Translations under genes and position numbers: made by a program
Source of the DNA: Riptortus pedestris
Taxonomy: Eukaryota; Arthropoda; Insecta; Hemiptera; Alydidae
Assembly: GCA_019009955.1 (NCBI GenBank)
Contig: CM032228.1
Span: 9,714,001-9,778,000, forward strand
Direction: 5' to 3'
Length of the DNA: 64,000 nucleotides
Part shown: piece by piece, positions 31,041-39,910 of the stretch
Layout of the letters: each line of letters begins with the position of its first letter
How positions within the stretch are numbered: position 1 is the stretch's first letter
Notes under the pieces: model-generated
Seen by the model: only the letters and a program-made list of their open reading frames with translations
Told to the model about the DNA's origin: nothing
The model's database searches: none

Positions 31041-32936
31041 TCAGGTGCAACATTTAGTGCACATTTCTGCCCTGTGTTCTTTGCAAAAAGGCTTATTACA
31101 AATGCAGCAGTAGTTGGTTGTCATCCTTCTTCGTTTGCTTGGACAGATGCTGCAGATTGTCCTCAGTTGTTGACCCGAAGTTTGTGGGTTCCCATGGTGA
31201 GTAGAAAATGGTGAAGGTCGACTTTGATCGTGTCCCAATACAGAAACAATTGTCATCCTAAGGTCGCTTGATATTGTTTTTAGCCCCAAACGCTTATTCA
31301 TCCAGGGAATAGTCAATTCCTCACTCAATCTGAATAGAAAATGTTTTCTTGCTAAGGGTTCTTCTCCCTTTCTATGTGTGTTGGACACGTGGATAACCCA
31401 TGAATTAACACATCCAATATTCAGCATTCCATAGAAAACACAAAGGGGCCAACGCTTTGTTTTTCGGCTACAACTATTGTTTCGACACATTTGGTCCAAG
31501 GAGTCAACCCCACCTTTAGTGCTATTGTAAAAATGCACAATGTCCGGTTTCTTCGTCGTCTCGTCTATAGTAGCCTCGTCGTGTGTAGTTGAAAGTAACA
31601 GAACAATTTTATTTCTTTTGCTCTTGAACGATACAAGGGTTTTCTCTTTATCAAAGGCGAACATTGATGTTCCGATATCCCTATCTTTTGTGCTTAACAA
31701 CTCTGGAGGTATTTCTCTTTTGTTGGCTCGTAGTGTCCCTACTATTGTCAATTTGTCATCTAGCAGGTTCTCTGCAAGTTTTATGGAAGTGAACCAATTG
31801 TCCACAGTTACGTTTCGATTGCTGTTCTTTATAGTTTTGGTTAGTTCCTTCACATAAAATTCCCCAAGAGGCACTTTATTTGGTGTCGTAAATTTTCCAA
31901 GATATGGCGCCGCATCAAACATATATTTGGTTTTCAAATCGCATGCTAGTACTAGTTTTATCCCATATTTTGCGGGTTTGTTGGGAATAAACATGCGGAA
32001 TCTGCATTTTCCTCTAAACGCCAGGAGCTGCTCTTCAATCGTGACGTAAGATCCCGGACTGTAACTGGTTCGGCAATTTTGAATGAACCCATCCCAAACA
32101 TTTCTTATATGTGCAAATGGGTCAGATTGTAAACGGTCTTTTCTATTTTCTTTATCGTCAAAACGCAAACATGACACTAAAAATTCAAAACGTTCCGAAC
32201 TCATAGCAGCTTTATATCTTGGACTGCAAAGATTCGTATCAAACATTTCTCGAGTAGAAAGATGATTATTTTTCAATCCAGCAGTGAGTATTAGCAAGCC
32301 AAGAGTAGCATATAATTCTTCTTTACATAATTCTCCCTGAGTTGCTGTTGGTTTTTGGTATTTCGTCTGTTTTCTTGCAATCTCTTGATTTGTAAACTCT
32401 AATACGGACTGCAACATTTCAGGGGTAAAAAACAAGAGAAATGTATCCAAAGGAGTAACTGCGTCTTTCGCTATACCTAGAGGCCTTTCAATATGATGGA
32501 CAACATTGCGGCTAGGAGTGCGAGACGTTCTTTTTTTATGAGCTTCTGTTGACCAAATATGACCATTCTTTCCTTTCAAAACTGTCTTTTTAGGCTTTAG
32601 AATATATTTTTCGTTGTCGTATTTTAATTGACATAACTCTCCATCAGAAGATGACGGCGAAGCAACAATAAGACGCCTGCGATTTCCGAGAGGAGCTTCA
32701 CCATCTCCATTTTCAATTGAATGAACTGTTCCACTAGTAGTTGGTGACCTAGCACAAGAAAAATCCACATCTTCATCCTCACTGTCCGTGTTGTTTACAT
32801 CGTCTATCTCAACGTTATCAACATCTGAGCAGCTCGAGTCCTCAGAACCGCTACTTTCAGCTTCAAGATTCCGCAAAAGTTTTTGAATTTTTTCTCCGAA
32901 ATTTGGATCGCCGGCATTAAAAATTTCGTCTGACAT
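31041..32936 (-). CDS. pB3 piggyBac transposase, intact ORF
   Basis: 631 residues from the ATG at 32936 (MSDEIFNAGDPNF). The frame extends further upstream, but a splice acceptor directly precedes this ATG and a donor (GTAAG at 33064) lies 5', suggesting a 128-bp intron in the 5' UTR. Domains are an acidic N-terminus, a DDE_Tnp_1_7 core and a C-terminal Cys-rich domain ('CSICPSKRRRMTTNYCCICN'). Second and third catalytic Asp are seen in 'VTVDNWFTS' and 'GGVDSLDQM'. The first catalytic block reads 'TIEEQLLAFRGKC' where piggyBac has TIDEQL, so Asp is replaced by Glu. Cut-and-paste transposition of pB3 would depend on whether Glu works there. Confidence 0.9.
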   Translation of the reverse strand: MSDEIFNAGDPNFGEKIQKLLRNLEAESSGSEDSSCSDVDNVEIDDVNNTDSEDEDVDFSCARSPTTSGTVHSIENGDGEAPLGNRRRLIVASPSSSDGELCQLKYDNEKYILKPKKTVLKGKNGHIWSTEAHKKRTSRTPSRNVVHHIERPLGIAKDAVTPLDTFLLFFTPEMLQSVLEFTNQEIARKQTKYQKPTATQGELCKEELYATLGLLILTAGLKNNHLSTREMFDTNLCSPRYKAAMSSERFEFLVSCLRFDDKENRKDRLQSDPFAHIRNVWDGFIQNCRTSYSPGSYVTIEEQLLAFRGKCRFRMFIPNKPAKYGIKLVLACDLKTKYMFDAAPYLGKFTTPNKVPLGEFYVKELTKTIKNSNRNVTVDNWFTSIKLAENLLDDKLTIVGTLRANKREIPPELLSTKDRDIGTSMFAFDKEKTLVSFKSKRNKIVLLLSTTHDEATIDETTKKPDIVHFYNSTKGGVDSLDQMCRNNSCSRKTKRWPLCVFYGMLNIGCVNSWVIHVSNTHRKGEEPLARKHFLFRLSEELTIPWMNKRLGLKTISSDLRMTIVSVLGHDQSRPSPFSTHHGNPQTSGQQLRTICSICPSKRRRMTTNYCCICNKPFCKEHRAEMCTKCCT

Positions 32937-33100
32937 CTGAAAATAAAAACCTATAATAATATTTTTTCTTTCTTTGTGTTTTTTTTTACATATTTCATCC
33001 AATTATATAAAAAAAGGTTTAAATATATAAAGAATTAAAGAATAATGTGTATAATTACACTTACCTTAGGTGTTAAAAAATGTAACTCGACTACAAACGC

Positions 33101-33115
33101 TCGTAAAACTTACGA
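33101..33115. repeat. pB3 palindrome near the transposase 5' end
   Basis: TCGTAAAACTTACGA, just upstream of the predicted 5' UTR donor site at 33064. It is the internal third copy of the terminal palindrome, in the likely promoter or first exon of the transposase. Confidence 0.65.
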
Positions 33116-33273
33116 CGCCAATTCCTGAATTTCTCAATAGAGGGCAACACACTCAATGAAAACAATAGGTTAAATTACCAGAACATCACTCTAGGAAAGC
33201 TAGGAAGGTACTGAGCCGGAAATGACCTTGACAGGTTCCCCCTCCCTTACCCAACCATTTCTGTGATTCCCCG

Positions 33274-33288
33274 TCGTAATAATTACGA
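33274..33288. repeat. pB3 subterminal palindrome, right
   Basis: TCGTAATAATTACGA, 17 bases from the right end. This nearly equals the 16 bases (13-bp end plus 3-bp spacer) of piggyBac at its transposase 5' side. Confidence 0.7.
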
Positions 33289-33309
33289 GCGTTTGTGTTC
33301 TAGGGTTAA

Positions 33310-33675
33310 GAATGCTAAGGAGCTTCTGGCTTAAAATTTATTTTTTGAGCAATTGAATTAGTTCGGTAATAGAGTTCACTTCTGTATACATGATTGTGTT
33401 GAGGGCTGGGCCCATTAATTTACCTTTCACGACATTTAATATCTAAAATGATTTAATTTATGTAATTTATTTTTATTTGAACATAAGAGACTATAAACTT
33501 TTTCGACCGTAGATAGAAAATAGATAAGATGGTCCGGATTGCCATCGAATTGGGGAATGTGTTGATAGTCAATGGATTTCATTTCGAGTTCATATTCTTC
33601 TTGGGGTTGTGGTTGTTGTGAATGCTCTGAAGGAGCTTGAAGTTGGGATGGTTTCAAAATTGGGTTGGTTGCCAT
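33310..33675 (-). pseudogene. gag: Gypsy copy F, gag N-terminus
   Basis: Begins at the gag ATG at 33675 (MATNPILKPSQLQAPSEHSQ) and runs through 'IPQFDGNPDHLIYFLSTVEKVYSLLCSNKNKLHKLNHFR', very close to copies A and B. It reaches the pB3 site in a shifted frame. Just upstream of the ATG the leader is interrupted by the I-like element. Confidence 0.85.
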
Positions 33676-33679
33676 TTTG

Positions 33680-35300
33680 TTGTTGTTGTTGTTGTATAGG
33701 GTTTAAGGGCGAAAAACTACCAGGTTATCATCGCCCTGTAATATTTATAATTCACATTTTGGTATCCTCATCCATATCGCCATTTTAACAATATAAACGA
33801 GGATACGAGCAATTGCACTTTAAATTTCTTTGTATAAACTCGTGTTTTTTACAAAATTAAACAATTTATCGAGTTCTTTCGGGTCATCTCCAAGGGCCAC
33901 TTCTATACTATTGGAAATATTGTATTTGTTTCTAATATCTGTGTACTTATGGCATTGCATTAATATGTGATATATAGTCAGTTCTGTGTTACATTTCTCA
34001 CAAATCGGGGGTTGACCTTTTGTCATAAGATAGCCATGCGTAAGTCGTGTGTGCCCAATTCGGAGTCTTCCTAATACAACCTCATCTCTTCTGTTGTCTC
34101 TTGTCGAATATTTCCATGGACGGATGGTGGTTTTAATAGTTTTTAATTTATTGTTCTGGGTTTCATTCCACATGTGTTGCCAGTTTTTATTAATTTCTTC
34201 TTTGAGTGGTTGGTAGAGTTCTGCAGATGTAATTGTTGTTGGGGTGATGGAGTCGAGTTGATGGGCTTCTCTGGCTGCTAAATCTGCTTTTTCGTTTCCA
34301 TCTATTCCCACGTGGCTTGGAATCCACATGAAGTAGACGGCCCTTTTTAGTTCTCGGAGCATTTGTATTTGATTTTGTATTTTTTTTACTATTGGGTTGT
34401 TTGTGAATACATCTTTGATACTCAATAGGGCACTCAACGAGTCAGTGCAAATCAGGAATTTTTCTTGAGTTGAGTGGTTGCAAATGCAGTGATATAGAGC
34501 GAATTTAATTGCGAATAGTTCGGCGGAATAGATGCTGGTTAATTTGTTGAGTTTGAATTTTTGACAGGCATTTTCTTCGTAGTAGGCGCAGGAGGAAGAC
34601 TCGGTAATTTTCGAACCATCAGTGTATATTATCTTTGGGTGTTGATATTTTTCTATTTTATTAATGAAAGCTTCCTTTATTTTCCAATAGTTGATCTCTT
34701 GAGACGATTTGTTTATGAGTTTGGTGATTCCTGTATCTATAGATATTTCTTGAATTGTCCAAGGAGGAGTTGGGTCGAATTCATTAAGACTGTTTGAGTT
34801 TTGTAATAGTTTGTCTGTTATGTTATTCAGCCTAATTCCAATAGGTTTTGGTGTTGTGGGGTTTTGGTCGTATAGCCGTGAGTAGAGAGGGTGGAATATA
34901 CTCTGAAATGTCGGGTGACCTCTCTGTGTCACTAGTTTGGATAAGTATTTAGCTGCCAGCTTTTGCCTTCTGAATGTCAATGGTGGGATTCCGGTTTCAG
35001 CACACAAGCTTATTGCTGGGCTAGAGCGGAAGCCTCCTATGGATAAACGTAGCCCAGCATTATGAATTGCATCTAGTTTGCATAATTTATTGAAGTTTGC
35101 TGAGCCGTATACAAAACTGCCATAGTCCAATTTAGACAATACCAGAGCTTTGTATATTGTTAGCATGGTATTCCTATCTGCTCCCCATGATGTGTTAGCA
35201 AGTACTTTAAGAATTTTAAGCCTTTCAGATGTGCGTTTTTTGAGTTTGTCTATATGTACATTCCATGTCAGTTTGCTGTCGAGAGACATACCTAGGAATT
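33680..35300 (-). mobile_element. 5'-truncated I-clade non-LTR retrotransposon with 15-bp target duplication
   Basis: 1621 bp flanked by the direct repeat TTGGTTGCCATTTTG (33665-33679 and 35301-35315). The 3' end (left side) finishes in a (CAA)n tail on the minus strand, seen as (GTT)n at 33680-33695. The 5' end is truncated inside the RT. It landed across the gag start codon region of Gypsy copy F. The 3' UTR holds a short stretch shared with 28415-28460. Confidence 0.95.
33820..35289 (-). pseudogene. I-like ORF2 C-terminal part: RT thumb and RNase H
   Basis: A 489-residue open frame without its start. The N-terminal third is the RT thumb ('LKILKVLANTSWGADRNTMLTIYKALVLSKLDYGSFVYGS'). A full RNase H follows with 'IIYTDGSKI', 'IYSAELFAIKFAL', 'LICTDSLSAL' and 'IPSHVGIDGNEKADLAAREA', which supply the D-E-D-D catalytic set. 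A C-terminal zinc-knuckle-like motif is present ('CEKCNTELTIYHILMQC'). An ORF-encoded RNase H of this type points to the I clade. The open frame implies a fairly recent insertion. Confidence 0.9.
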
Positions 35301-35315
35301 TTGGTTGCCATTTTG

Positions 35316-35479
35316 AATAATTAATGAATTTTTACAAAATCAATGGAGTTACTAGGGGATCGATACAAAATCGAAAAATAAAAACAATAACAATCTTAAG
35401 TTTAACGAAACAGACCTTGTGTACTCTTGACGCAAAGTTGACTCGAAGTTTCTCGGTGCTCCCTGATGTGTCTCCTTAA
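35316..35479 (-). other. Gypsy copy F, 5' leader, inner part
   Basis: Untranslated leader matching copies A (46400-46580) and B (60965-61130): 'ataattaatgaatttttaca', 'gatcgatacaaaatcgaaaa' and 'acagaccttgtgtactc' are shared. It ends at TTAA 35476-35479, the pB4 target. Confidence 0.8.
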
Positions 35480-35613
35480 CCCGTCACTTCCCACAGGGTC
35501 ACTGTTCAAATTTTCAGAAATATTTTTTTGTAACTATACTTTCTAAGCTTTGTTTATGAGGTTTTTAACACTTTTAAGCAAATTCACACAATATTGGGCA
35601 AAATAGAGGGTAT

Positions 35614-35627
35614 GCACCTCTAGGTGC
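35614..35627. repeat. pB4 subterminal palindrome, left
   Basis: GCACCTCTAGGTGC followed by TTATGGG, starting 134 bases inside the left end. pB2 has its own, unrelated palindrome 132 bases inside its left end. Confidence 0.7.
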
Positions 35628-35793
35628 TTATGGGCACTAAAGGTTTGGAATGGGATTCGGAAGAACAATATTGTAAAATTCAAAAACAAACTTTATTACA
35701 AAACTGATACAAAAGAGAATATAAACTTTAGAAAAAATCATTACATAAACATTTGTAAAACTATTAAACAAAAAAAATTAACAATTTTACAAA

Positions 35794-37893
35794 TTACAGT
35801 GATGCATGAAAGTCAAAAAAACAGTGCACATGAAGAGGCACATTACATTGCTTACATATTTTGCGAGTTCTTTTTTTACAATGTTTGCATGTCATGTGCT
35901 TTTCGCAGCTTTCTGCTTTGTGTTGTGATACTGTAGTCTCACTTCCCTGTTTTTTACTTGGAACATGATTGACTACATAAGATCTCTCTGGTGCTTTACC
36001 ATAATTTCTACAGTAGTTTTGGACAATGCTCCTTCTGAATTCCACATATGACATTTTTATTTCAGGCTCTGTATGACGCTTTAGGCGCCAAGCATTATGA
36101 CATGCGGCGTCCAGGCCAAATACAAATAGAGGGAACCACCATTTTCGTCCACGATAAGCTACACGTAACGAGTCAAGGTTTTCGTCAAACCTATCCACGC
36201 CACCCATGAAATAATTGTATTGTTTTATGATATTAGGGCAATCAACTTTTATCTTGGTCTTCTTCTTATCAATTGTTCCAATTCTGTCGACTTTAGTCAC
36301 AGGTTGAACCCCGTGGCAATTAGAAATTACTGTTACAATGTTATTGTCATTCCATTTTGAAATGGCTACATCTTCCTTGTACAGTGATGACATTGTACCC
36401 CTGGGTTTTTTGTGCATGCGTTTTGTTTCTTCTAATGGGCATTTCCCTGTTCTATTATCCAGAATCGTTCCAGTTCCACCAATATTCTTTTCATTCAGAA
36501 CATGAAATAACTTCAGACTGCTGAAAAAACGATCAAAGTAGACATTATAAGGACCAGATTCAGGGGGAAGCCTAGAAACGAGTTCCAGGACAACTGCCGC
36601 ACCTAAGCCATATTCTTCCTGAAAAGGAAGTTTTGCATTTTTGGACCCTTGATATGGCTCGAACGAAATCAGATACCCTAGTCTGGTTGCTATGGACCAC
36701 AATTTATAGCCGAACTTTAGTGGCTTGCCATGAATGTGCTGTTTAGCACTGTGCTTGCCGTAATAGGGGACCATCGTTTCGTCAACTGAAACGTGGGAAG
36801 AACCAATATAAGAATAGTTTGAAGTGAAGTTATTTGATAGCAGTGTAAGATACCCTCGAATTTTACAAAATTTATCATTCAAATCCAATTTAGAATTGTC
36901 TGCTAAATGTAGGTATTGTTGAATTTCAAAAAAGCGATTTCTCCTCATACTAGATGAAACAAGGGAATTATGGGTATCCGATTGTGTTTCCCATAGCATT
37001 CGCATGTATTTTGGTGTAAGGTATCCGGTTAGCATCAGAATTGCTGTGTATACCTTGACTTCGGTATTGGATAAATTCAGGTTATGGTTTCTTTGCATGG
37101 CATATAAGTTACTTTGTTGACATACTAGGGAAACAATATCTTCTGAAAATAGTTTTTCAAACCAAGTCACACAACTGAGCTCTAAATTCTGAACTCCAAA
37201 AAATCTTTCGACATTATCAGCATTTGCAGCTCGTTTTGTAAATTTTGCCTCGTCGTCAATCCAGGTTATTTCACTGTGATGAATATGGGTTTTTCGGATA
37301 CTTTTGCCTTCTTCTTTTCCCTCTCATTCCCCAAATTTTGCTCATCCTTACGTTTTCTTCCCCGTTTTTTTGGGATCGCTTCCTTTTCAAGATCGCTTAC
37401 GTTGCCTTCTAACAAAAGAGATGTTTTGTTTACCTCTTGGCTTGGATCGTCGAGGTTCTCAGTCTCTTCATTTTCTGCTTCCTTCACTTCAACTTCCGAC
37501 ATGAGAACTTGCCTAGGAAGGTGATTCAAATCTGCCTCAATTTCATCACCACTTTCTTCCCCCGTCAAATTTCCATCTTCTGGTGGAAAAAGTGTTATTT
37601 GCACATCCTCAAGACTTTCTCCCGCTTCTAGGCGAGCAATAACCACATGAAGTGGGACCCTATAAAAATAAAAACAGGGATCTGAAGTCATTTTCAAAAA
37701 TGCATTAGGTGGAATTTACCAATGAAGTGAACCTTAGGTGCCCGTAAGCACCTACGGGTGCACTTCGTTTTATTTTCTACGACAAAAACATATGTATTCA
37801 AATAAACAACACAAAAATTACTCTACATCTTAGATTATACATTTATGAAGACATTCCAATTAAAAAATTGTAGAAACTTACGTTTTGTGAGTC
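35794..37893 (-). pseudogene. pB4 piggyBac transposase with one intron and a frameshift
   Basis: Exon 1 encodes only MTHK plus part of a codon (ATG near 37893). The donor GTAAG at 37881 and acceptor TATAG ending at 37660 define a 222-bp intron, and the frame is kept into 'VPLHVVIARLEAGESLEDV'. An acidic N-terminus with a Lys/Arg-rich patch ('KKRGRKRKDE') reaches a frame change near 37266. The core then shows all three catalytic Asp ('VSVDETMVPYY', 'VYFDRFFSS', 'MGGVDRFDENL'). The C-terminus is Cys/His-rich ('CKHCKKRTRKICKQCNVPLHVHC'). Confidence 0.85.
37748..37761. repeat. pB4 palindrome inside the transposase intron
   Basis: GCACCTACGGGTGC, one mismatch from symmetry, preceded by a further AGGTGC half-site at 37736. 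It lies within the predicted intron 37660-37881. Confidence 0.6.
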
Positions 37894-38099
37894 ATTTTTC
37901 AAAAGCACGTAGTAAGAATGCAAACAGGTTACTTCCAAGCGTGGAACCTCCAACTTTTAAGTGATGAGAGTTTTATTTGGCTGCACTCTATCTGGTGGGA
38001 ATGCATGTGAATTAAAGCTTATGTGTTCTTTAACCGGTAGATGGCAGTGGATGTTCAGAAACCCTTGGCGGAACATAAATACATGAAAAATAAACTGAT

Positions 38100-38113
38100 G
38101 CACCTACAGGTGC
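38100..38113. repeat. pB4 subterminal palindrome, right
   Basis: GCACCTACAGGTGC followed by TTATGGG, 17 bases from the right end of the element. Confidence 0.7.
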
Positions 38114-38134
38114 TTATGGGAATTGACGGGTTAA

Positions 38135-38223
38135 TGCTGTCCTTGTTCGCTTCTTGGCTGCCTCCTTGTAGGAGGGCTGGGTTGTGGACTTCCGGATGTC
38201 GTTGTGCCTCTCTGCATATAACT
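38135..38223 (-). repeat. Gypsy copy F, outer leader and LTR edge remnant
   Basis: The leader continues after pB4 ('ggctgcctccttgtaggaggg', 'gttgtggacttccggatgtc' as in copies A and B). It then jumps to TCTGCATATAACT at 38211-38223, which is the outer end of the 237-bp LTR of copy B. The primer site and nearly all of the LTR are therefore deleted. Confidence 0.7.
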
Positions 38224-38225
38224 TG

Positions 38226-38695
38226 GGTTAGTAACAGGTCTATAGTAGACACTCTAGTGGGGGTGGCTCTATAAGTATGGGCGTTAGGATGCACGACGGT
38301 GAAGGCTGTCCTCGTTATCGCCGTGCCGGAGTGGGTGGCATGAGAGTTATTCCAGGATTGATGTCTGGCATTCATGTCCCCTATGAGTAACTGATTCCTC
38401 CTAGCTTGTGCTATTCTAAGCGGGCGTTGAAAATCTTTGATCAGACCGGTGGGCCGTCGGTAAAGGCCGGTGATGGGATAGGTTACATTACCTAGCTTAA
38501 CCTGTAACGAGACGAGGTGGTACTTTTTAGCGATGGGTTCTATTACTGGGTCAATTCTTTTATAAGGTGTCCCGTGTTTAATGAGGATAGCAACTCCCCC
38601 ATTTTTGTCGTTGATGACATCGTCTCGCACTGAGCTATAGTACCGGTGATGTAAAAACTATCCCAGGGTTCGAGGTGTGTGTCACACAACACCAC
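38226..38695 (-). pseudogene. Jockey-type endonuclease fragment
   Basis: Minus-strand ORF 38630-38055, reliable only to about 38226, encodes an apurinic-like endonuclease segment ('NKNGGVAILIKHG', 'LLIGDMNARHQSWNN', 'STIDLLLTQ'). It is related to, but clearly different from, the endonuclease at 48961-49872, so it belongs to another Jockey subfamily. The 5' side continues to about 38695, where minisatellite sequence begins. Confidence 0.8.
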
Positions 38696-38699
38696 GATT

Positions 38700-38870
38700 G
38701 TAGACGCAGCAGCAGACCCATGTCACTGTAACATAAGCAGACGCAGACGCATGTCGCTGTAGCATAAGCAGGCGTAGCAGCAGTCGCTATAGCATTAACA
38801 GGCGCAGCAGCAGTCGCTGTAGCATTAACAGACGCAGCAGCAGGCGCAACAGCAGTCGCAGTAGCATATG
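38700..38870. repeat. Minisatellite, copy 2
   Basis: The same 'gcagacgcagcagcagtcgc' type repeat as at 26885-27192 but shorter and with different unit order. The following 'ccgatgtatttggggggaggggg' and (TAG)n tract also match copy 1, so repeat and Polinton end form one duplicated block. Confidence 0.8.
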
Positions 38871-38879
38871 CACCCTCCG

Positions 38880-39910
38880 ATGTATTTGGGGGGAGGGGGT
38901 ACAATGAGGGGGATGTAGTAGTAGTAGTAGTAACTACTACTGTGTCGTACGTCTGTTCGCTAAGGAATCATCATCATGAAGTATATCTTTAAGGGTCTTA
39001 TGGCCATAAACAAAAGATTTATTTTTTGATATATGGACACGTTTATCGTCGAACGAATATAAAGCTAATTTAGTAACCTTTACAGTGTGAACGCAATGGT
39101 TATTCGATTGAATGTAAGAGAACGTGGTAAATTTGCCCCGACCTGTTTTCAAAACCTGTGCGTAATCGTTAAAACGCAGATTTTCCCCCGTGTCGGTGAG
39201 CACTGTTCTATGCGAAATCCTTTGACTTTTAATTGTTGTGCGTCCATTTCGAAGTTGAGGGCATTATTCATCAGTTTGTATAGGTCTTTTTCGAAATTAC
39301 TGTCGGAATTTTCCTCAGATTTACATTTATTTCAATGTACTTTTTTAAATACGGGTATTGTTTAAACGAAATTGCTCTATGTATTTTATTAAGATTAATC
39401 TTTGTTCGAGCAAAAACTTGAACATCAAATAATGAACAACGTATTTATTTTGGTTTTCTAAAGTCGAAATTAATTTCTTCACCGATTGTCCCATCTTTTT
39501 CTTCTTCTCTACCGCCTCCTCGCAGCAATTACGACTCCTACGATTGCTGGGCACTTGGTGACATTGTAAAACGGGGTAGTCGTTACACGTATCATGCAGG
39601 TTCACAGGACATTCCAGATCTACTTCTAGTATCAGCCCTCTCGGGCCGGTTTTTCCCAGAGAGTCTAATTCTCTCCTAGCGGATACGTCGGCATCGCAGA
39701 CCCATACGAAATCCGATATTGGTAAATAAGCGTCTCTCATAGCCGTCGAATAAAGGCTCCAAGTAGAGAAGGTAAGTAGTGTGGTCCGAATCTATGTAGT
39801 CAGGACAGTGCTTGTTGTTCATAGTGTCGAATCGTATTCAAAATACCTCCGCGTAAATTCTTCTCTAACATGAGGTACATTTCCGGGTCAGTCAGTTGGT
39901 CGATTTTAAC
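38880..39910 (-). pseudogene. Polinton P2, DNA polymerase fragments
   Basis: 38937-39203 encodes the polymerase C-terminus ('FNDYAQVLKTGRGKFTTFSYIQSNNH'), nearly the same as P1. A deletion then joins it to the 'MNNA' position. The middle part follows at 39345-39740 ('LILEVDLECPVNLHDTCNDYP'), and 'KIDQLTDPEMYLMLEKNLRGGIL' lies next to 39910. There the sequence changes without a gap to env of Gypsy copy A. The catalytic D-x-D segment is deleted here. Confidence 0.8.

Larger units (their letters stand above)
30816..33305 (-). mobile_element. pB3: complete piggyBac-family element
   Basis: 2490 bp with TTAA at both sides (30812-30815, 33306-33309). Terminal repeats are CCCTAGAACCCAAAC and CCCTAGAACACAAAC. 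Element and one TTAA removed, gag of copy F is continuous. It contains a 15-bp palindrome of the form TCGTAA-n3-TTACGA at 30860, 33101 and 33274. The first is 44 bases from the left end and the last 17 bases from the right end. The transposase ORF is uninterrupted. Confidence 0.95.
35480..38130 (-). mobile_element. pB4: complete piggyBac-family element
   Basis: 2651 bp with TTAA at both sides (35476-35479, 38131-38134). Terminal repeats are CCCGTCACTTCCCA and CCCGTCAATTCCCA. Leader sequence of Gypsy copy F continues across the site. A 14-bp palindrome GCACCT-nn-AGGTGC lies 134 bases inside the left end and 17 bases inside the right end, with an imperfect third copy in the transposase intron. 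The transposase has one frame change. Confidence 0.95.
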
